Source: Planctomyces sp. (GTDB lineage Bacteria; Planctomycetota; Planctomycetia; Planctomycetales; Planctomycetaceae). Taken from it: 38,342 nucleotides of DNA. The first letter of the stretch is position 1. Every line of letters begins with the position of its first letter. Where the stretch lies: positions 1-38,342 of the forward strand of contig SXXK01000203.1 of NCBI GenBank assembly GCA_005791255.1, given 5' to 3'. Positions 34,945-38,342 of this stretch are shown one piece after another. Under the pieces are notes generated by a model. It did no database searches. It had not been told where the DNA came from and saw only the letters and a list, made by a program, of their open reading frames with translations. A program made the translations under genes and the position numbers.

Positions 34945-35862
34945 CTACTGTTTGCGCAAACGTTTGGCAATGTCGTCGAAGGAAAAGCCGCATTTGAAGC
35001 GTTTATCCAGCGATTTTCCGGCAGCGGACAGCTGGGCTGCTGTCAGCCGGCTGGTCTGCATGCTGCCCACGACCACAACGCCTTCGGAATTTGGCAGGCT
35101 GAAAACGTAGGTCTGCGGAAAGGATTCGCTGATAGTTTCGATGTCAGCTTTCATCTGTGCGTGCGGGTTGATGTTGAACACCACACTTCCGCCTGGTTTC
35201 AGCAGTCCCTGCAGTTGCTGGTAGAAGGCCTGTGTCCTGAGTTTCAGCGGCACTCCGGTTTCATCCGTGGTGGCGGAAGGTTTCAGGAACGCGTCCATGT
35301 AAATTGTGTCGTATTTTTTGGTTGTCTTTTTCAGATAGTCAAAGGCGTCGGCGATGATCAGTCGCACGTTGCTTTTCTGTTTGACAGCGAAGTAGCGTTC
35401 GGCCAGTTCCACGACCACCGGGTCAATTTCCACCGCTTCAATATTCACCTGCGGATCATATTTCTGCAGGAAGTGGATCATGGATCCGCCCCCGAGGCCC
35501 ACGATGATGGCGTCCTTCTGTTCCGGCTGAAACAGATAATTGGCGAACATGTGCTGCAGGTAACTGAACCTCAGTACCCAGGGGGTCTTCAGGTTAACCT
35601 GGCTTTCATAAGCTTCTTCTCCGGAATCCCTGACAAAGATCAGCGATCGAACGCTGCCGCTGCGGCGTACGCGAATGTGCGAATACGCCGATTTTGTTTC
35701 CACTTCGATGGTGCCGCCCGTGCGCTGTGCCAGCGCCGTTGCGGGGGCCAGTGCTGCACAGCAGCAGATCACCGCCAGCAGTATGGACAGATGCCGCCGG
35801 CGCGGGTGCAGCAGAGCGTTCTCAGAGACGGCAGGGGCCCGAAACCGGTCAGTCCACAACAT
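34945..35862 (-). CDS. Exported spermidine-synthase-like (Rossmann methyltransferase-fold) protein
   Basis: 305-residue protein with an N-terminal hydrophobic signal or anchor (about 23-45; LSILLAVICCCAALAPATALAQ), then a domain like polyamine aminopropyltransferases. It shows YLQHMFANYLF, the Gly-rich loop AIIVGLGGGSMIHFL, the acidic strand end NIEAVEIDPVVVELAERYF and LIIADAFDYLKK. The region IYMDAFLKPSATTDETGVPLKL matches the position of the family's catalytic Asp loop. Polyamine synthases are cytoplasmic and use decarboxylated S-adenosylmethionine, so an exported version is odd and its substrate is unknown. The ATG at 35862 precedes the signal; the frame extends to 36018 but that would bury the signal. 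Confidence 0.8.
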   Translation of the reverse strand: MLWTDRFRAPAVSENALLHPRRRHLSILLAVICCCAALAPATALAQRTGGTIEVETKSAYSHIRVRRSGSVRSLIFVRDSGEEAYESQVNLKTPWVLRFSYLQHMFANYLFQPEQKDAIIVGLGGGSMIHFLQKYDPQVNIEAVEIDPVVVELAERYFAVKQKSNVRLIIADAFDYLKKTTKKYDTIYMDAFLKPSATTDETGVPLKLRTQAFYQQLQGLLKPGGSVVFNINPHAQMKADIETISESFPQTYVFSLPNSEGVVVVGSMQTSRLTAAQLSAAGKSLDKRFKCGFSFDDIAKRLRKQ

Positions 35863-36115
35863 AGTCACATTCCGATGTGCAGAAGATTGCGTGAGTGCAG
35901 GTCCGAAGCCGGCTGCTGCCGACGTCTTCGGTGTGAGTATTCTACGGACTGCGGTCAGCCATGGAAAGACTCGCCGTAAACACCGCCCGCCATCTGCGGC
36001 TGGAAACTCGGATTCCACCCGGATTGAGCATGCTTTTTCCCCCTCAAAAGTCTATGCTTTTCACCGTGCTGCAGACTTTCCCCGGTGACTTTGACGCTGC
36101 TCCCCGGAATTCCCC
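35863..36115. promoter_or_regulatory. Divergent intergenic region
   Basis: 253 bp between the divergent spermidine-synthase-like and M29 peptidase genes, expected to hold promoters for both. A small inverted repeat CACAT-TCCG-ATGTG lies at 35866-35879, close to the start of the former. ATGCTTTT occurs twice near 36030-36060. No clear promoter hexamers. Confidence 0.3.
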
Positions 36116-37255
36116 ATGAAAGATCCTCGTATTGAACGGCTGGCTCAGGTGCTGCTGCATCACAGCTGCCGTATTCAGGCCGGTCAGAAACTGCTGATTG
36201 AAGCCATCGATCTGCCCGATCCGGCGCTGGTGTGCCGGCTGGTCGAAATCGCCAGCCAGGCGGGTGCCACACCGCTGGTGATTGTCAAAAACAACGCCAT
36301 CCAGAGGGCCTTGTATCGCACGGCCACGGAAGCCGGGATGATGCTGGCCGGGGATCACGAAGCCGGCCTGATGAAGCAGATGGATGCCTACATCGGAATA
36401 CGTGGCTCGGCCAATTCCAACGAGTTCGCCGATGTCCCCGGTGAGCGCATGGATCTGTACCAGAAACACTGGTGGCAGCCGGTGCACATTCAGATCCGAG
36501 TGCCGCATACGCGGTGGGTCGTCCTGCGCTACCCCACTCCTTCAATGGCTCAGGCTGCCAGCAAAAGCTGTGAAGCGTTTGAAGATTTCTACTTTGACGT
36601 CTGCACGGCCGACTATGCCGCCATGGCTCGGGATCTGCTGCCGCTGAAAGCCCGCATGGAAGCTGCCGATCAGGTTCGCATCACTGCTCCTGGCACGGAA
36701 CTCAGCTTTTCCATCCGCAACATTCCCGTCGTACCGTGTGCGGGTGAATGCAATATCCCTGACGGTGAAATCTTCACTGCTCCGGTAAAAGACAGTGTGA
36801 ACGGCACCATCCAGTTCAACACGGCCTCGCGGTATCAGGGTACTGTTTTCGAAGGCATTCGGTTCGAACTGAAAAACGGGCGGATTGAGCACGCTGATTG
36901 CCGCAATGCTCCTGAGCGACTGAATCAGATTCTCGATGCCGATCCCGGGGCACGCTACATCGGGGAATGGTCGTTTGGGACCAACAACCGCATTCTGCAT
37001 CCCATGCTGGACACACTGTTCGACGAAAAGATCGGTGGCTCCTTCCACTTCACTCCGGGGAACGCCTACGAGGAGGCCGACAATGGCAACCGCAGCTGCG
37101 TGCACTGGGATCTGGTACTGATTCAGCGACCGGATTATGGTGGCGGAGAAATCTGGTTTGACGGTGAACTGATTCGTCGTGACGGCTGGTTTCTGCCGGC
37201 GGATCTGCAGCCGCTGAACATCGGCCTGCAGCCGCCCGCGTGGGTGCAGCCGTGA
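36116..37255 (+). CDS. M29-family (thermophilic) aminopeptidase
   Basis: 379-residue cytoplasmic metallo-aminopeptidase that removes N-terminal residues from peptides. The M29 fold is recognisable from RIERLAQVLLHHSCRIQAGQKLLIEA at the N-terminus. Metal-ligand and catalytic segments are AGECNIPDGEIFTAPVKDSVNG (Glu ligands), IGEWSFGTNN, GGSFHFTPGNAYEE (His) and SCVHWDLVLIQ (His, Asp). These are the usual two-metal site positions of the family. Length is a little shorter than typical (about 400). The ATG at 36116 is close to the upstream CCCCGGAATTCCCC. Its TGA overlaps the ATG of the next gene (TGATG), so the two are co-transcribed. Confidence 0.9.
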   Translation: MKDPRIERLAQVLLHHSCRIQAGQKLLIEAIDLPDPALVCRLVEIASQAGATPLVIVKNNAIQRALYRTATEAGMMLAGDHEAGLMKQMDAYIGIRGSANSNEFADVPGERMDLYQKHWWQPVHIQIRVPHTRWVVLRYPTPSMAQAASKSCEAFEDFYFDVCTADYAAMARDLLPLKARMEAADQVRITAPGTELSFSIRNIPVVPCAGECNIPDGEIFTAPVKDSVNGTIQFNTASRYQGTVFEGIRFELKNGRIEHADCRNAPERLNQILDADPGARYIGEWSFGTNNRILHPMLDTLFDEKIGGSFHFTPGNAYEEADNGNRSCVHWDLVLIQRPDYGGGEIWFDGELIRRDGWFLPADLQPLNIGLQPPAWVQP

Positions 37256-38342
37256 TGAGCACCGTAGCTGGCACTGTTCGTTCGCTGCGGGTCTGGCTGC
37301 TGCTGGCATTACTGCACAGTGGTCTGCTGCTGTCGGTCAGTATCTGCGCGGGGCAGGATCAGACACAGCGTCCGCTGCCGCTGCCGGACCGGGCGGCCAG
37401 TGTTCCTGCCGCGTCACGACAGCTGCTGCAGAAACTTCGGCAGACGATCGAACAGCAGCAGCGGACTCCTGTGCCTCCAGCGGCACTGGATCAGCTGGGA
37501 AACGCGCTGAAGCAGCTGCAGGATCAGCTGCCTCCGGACGTTGTGCCTCCGGGTTTGCAGGGTCTGTCGCCTCAGTCGCTGCAAAAGAGTCTGCAGCAGC
37601 CGGAAACTCAGCAGAAGCTGAAGGACATGCTGCAGCAGTTCCGGCAGGACGGGCTGTTGCCACCGGTGCCCCCCGAGGGGGCTCCGCCAAATCCCGCAGT
37701 TCCACCACAGCCTGCTCCCAGGCTGACTCCTGAATCCGCCGAATCGCTGCAGGATTTTCTTAAGCAGCTGCAGCAGCAGGCACAGCAGTTTCAGTCGCCG
37801 CAGGCCGCTCCGTCGATGCCGTCGGACGGGCCTCAGGCTGAGCCGGCAGCACCGCAGACTGTTCCTTCCCGGCCCGCCGATGCGGGTTCATCGGCCAATC
37901 CTGATGCAGCGGCTGAGCCTCGCAGCGCGCCGCCGCGAACACTGCGGCGTCGTGATAACTCTGGCCCGACAGCCCCGGTGCCGCGCAGTCGCCTGCAGTC
38001 ACCGCGTCCGCTGCCTTCGGCAGAGCCGGAAAATGCCCCGGAGTCATCCACTGAGTCCCGTCCGCCACGTCTGCGTCAGCCGGTACCGCTGCCGGACGAA
38101 TCTGAGCCCCAACCGGGGACACAGCCGCAGCCGGGGGCACAGCCTCAACCGGGGACACAGCCACAGCCGGGGACACAGCCTCAGCCGGGGACACCGCCCC
38201 AGCCGGGGACACAGCCTCAACCGGGGACACAGCCTCAACCGGGGACACAGCCTCGGCCGGGGACACAGCCCCAACCGGGGACACCGCCCCAACCGGGGAC
38301 ACAGCCCCAACCGGGGACAGAGCCCCAACCGGGGACACAGCC
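37255..38342 (+). CDS. Exported Gln/Pro-rich protein with PQPGT repeats (runs off the window)
   Basis: Partial, at least 362 codons, open to the window edge. A signal peptide (about 8-35, including [21 protein letters not shown]) is followed by Gln-rich helical segments (about 53-90, 113-143, 174-190) with 'LKQLQ', 'LQKSLQQ' and 'LQQQAQQFQ'. A Pro-rich, Arg-containing region follows, and from residue 284 a tandem array of the hexapeptide QPQPGT. The ATG overlaps the stop of the M29 gene (TGATG). No domain of known function is visible. The Gln-rich part may be a coiled coil and the repeats an extended periplasmic or cell-wall linker. Long open frames on the opposite strand here are shadows produced by the repeats. 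Confidence 0.85.
   Translation, partial: MSTVAGTVRSLRVWLLLALLHSGLLLSVSICAGQDQTQRPLPLPDRAASVPAASRQLLQKLRQTIEQQQRTPVPPAALDQLGNALKQLQDQLPPDVVPPGLQGLSPQSLQKSLQQPETQQKLKDMLQQFRQDGLLPPVPPEGAPPNPAVPPQPAPRLTPESAESLQDFLKQLQQQAQQFQSPQAAPSMPSDGPQAEPAAPQTVPSRPADAGSSANPDAAAEPRSAPPRTLRRRDNSGPTAPVPRSRLQSPRPLPSAEPENAPESSTESRPPRLRQPVPLPDESEPQPGTQPQPGAQPQPGTQPQPGTQPQPGTPPQPGTQPQPGTQPQPGTQPRPGTQPQPGTPPQPGTQPQPGTEPQPGTQ
38104..38342 (+). repeat. 18-bp tandem repeat array encoding QPQPGT
   Basis: Thirteen complete 18-bp units plus 5 bases of a fourteenth, in frame, encoding variants of Q-P-Q-P-G-T (first residue Q, P or E; third Q or R; one unit ends in A). The DNA core CCGGGGACA is almost invariant, while the third positions of the other codons vary. 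The array continues past the window end. Confidence 0.95.

Noticed and set aside
37760-38338. Minus-strand frame encoding a Val/Ser/Pro repeat protein
   Set aside because: It is the complement of the QPQPGT repeat array. The plus-strand frame has a signal peptide, overlaps the upstream gene in operon fashion and continues through the array, so it is the real one.
1-38342. tRNA, rRNA, CRISPR, insertion sequence, prophage or attachment site
   Set aside because: I looked for conserved tRNA arm sequences, regularly spaced repeats, transposase motifs and long terminal inverted repeats and found none. The only tandem repeat is the in-frame array at the right end.

Overview
The window is about 38 kb of GC-rich DNA with the character of a Planctomycetes chromosome. 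The main evidence is the planctomycete-specific families. It has a DUF1592/DUF1588/DUF1585-type exported cytochrome with a PA14 insertion, next to a Tat-exported DUF1552 protein, and a second, unpaired DUF1552 gene. It also has a tiny conserved-looking protein ending in a Ser/Ala/Lys-rich tail and many exported proteins of unknown role. Genes are densely packed, the reading strand switches often, and I see no phage, insertion sequence, CRISPR array, tRNA or rRNA. It reads as ordinary chromosomal backbone rather than an acquired island.

Layout. Positions 1-8349 are a minus-strand run: PA14 cytochrome, DUF1552 protein, a small Cys-rich membrane peptide, MobA, a GH57 glucanotransferase/amylase, a small HExxH protein and an OmpR-type response regulator (its kinase is not visible here). 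8614-10040 is a plus-strand pair: a membrane protein translationally coupled (GTGA) to a membrane-anchored protein with an EndoU/BECR-nuclease-like C-terminal domain. 10052-13584 (minus) holds a PhoD phosphatase, an exported coiled-coil protein with a clear terminator, and a beta-propeller protein. 13974-16619 (plus) holds a citrate-synthase-fold protein that appears to have lost its catalytic histidines, followed by threonine synthase. 16620-18709 (minus) is TerC-family membrane protein coupled to TruD. 19069-20805 (plus) is a DinB-like protein and a membrane-anchored protein with a dehydrogenase-like N-terminus. 20812-22116 (minus) is the orphan DUF1552 gene. 22326-24392 (plus) is a RimK-like ATP-grasp ligase and an enolase-superfamily enzyme. 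24385-25890 (minus) is an HlyD-type adaptor with a perfect palindrome upstream. 26362-28832 (plus) is an exported sialidase and an unrecognised two-part protein. 28848-32652 (minus) is ComF, the 61-residue protein, a von Willebrand A protein and a TPR lipoprotein. 33087-34868 (plus) is acetolactate synthase with a terminator. 34945-35862 (minus) is an exported spermidine-synthase-like protein. 36116 to the end (plus) is an M29 aminopeptidase overlapping a Gln/Pro-rich exported protein that runs off the window through a PQPGT repeat array.

How the genes fit together. Housekeeping functions (amino-acid synthesis, tRNA modification, cofactor synthesis, glycogen or maltodextrin metabolism) are mixed with envelope proteins. 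No single large pathway spans the window. The points most worth following are the EndoU-like pair at 8614-10040, the apparently inactive citrate-synthase homologue at 13974, and the unassigned protein at 27609. Five convergent gene pairs end within 15 bp of each other or overlap, and only two convincing intrinsic terminators are visible.
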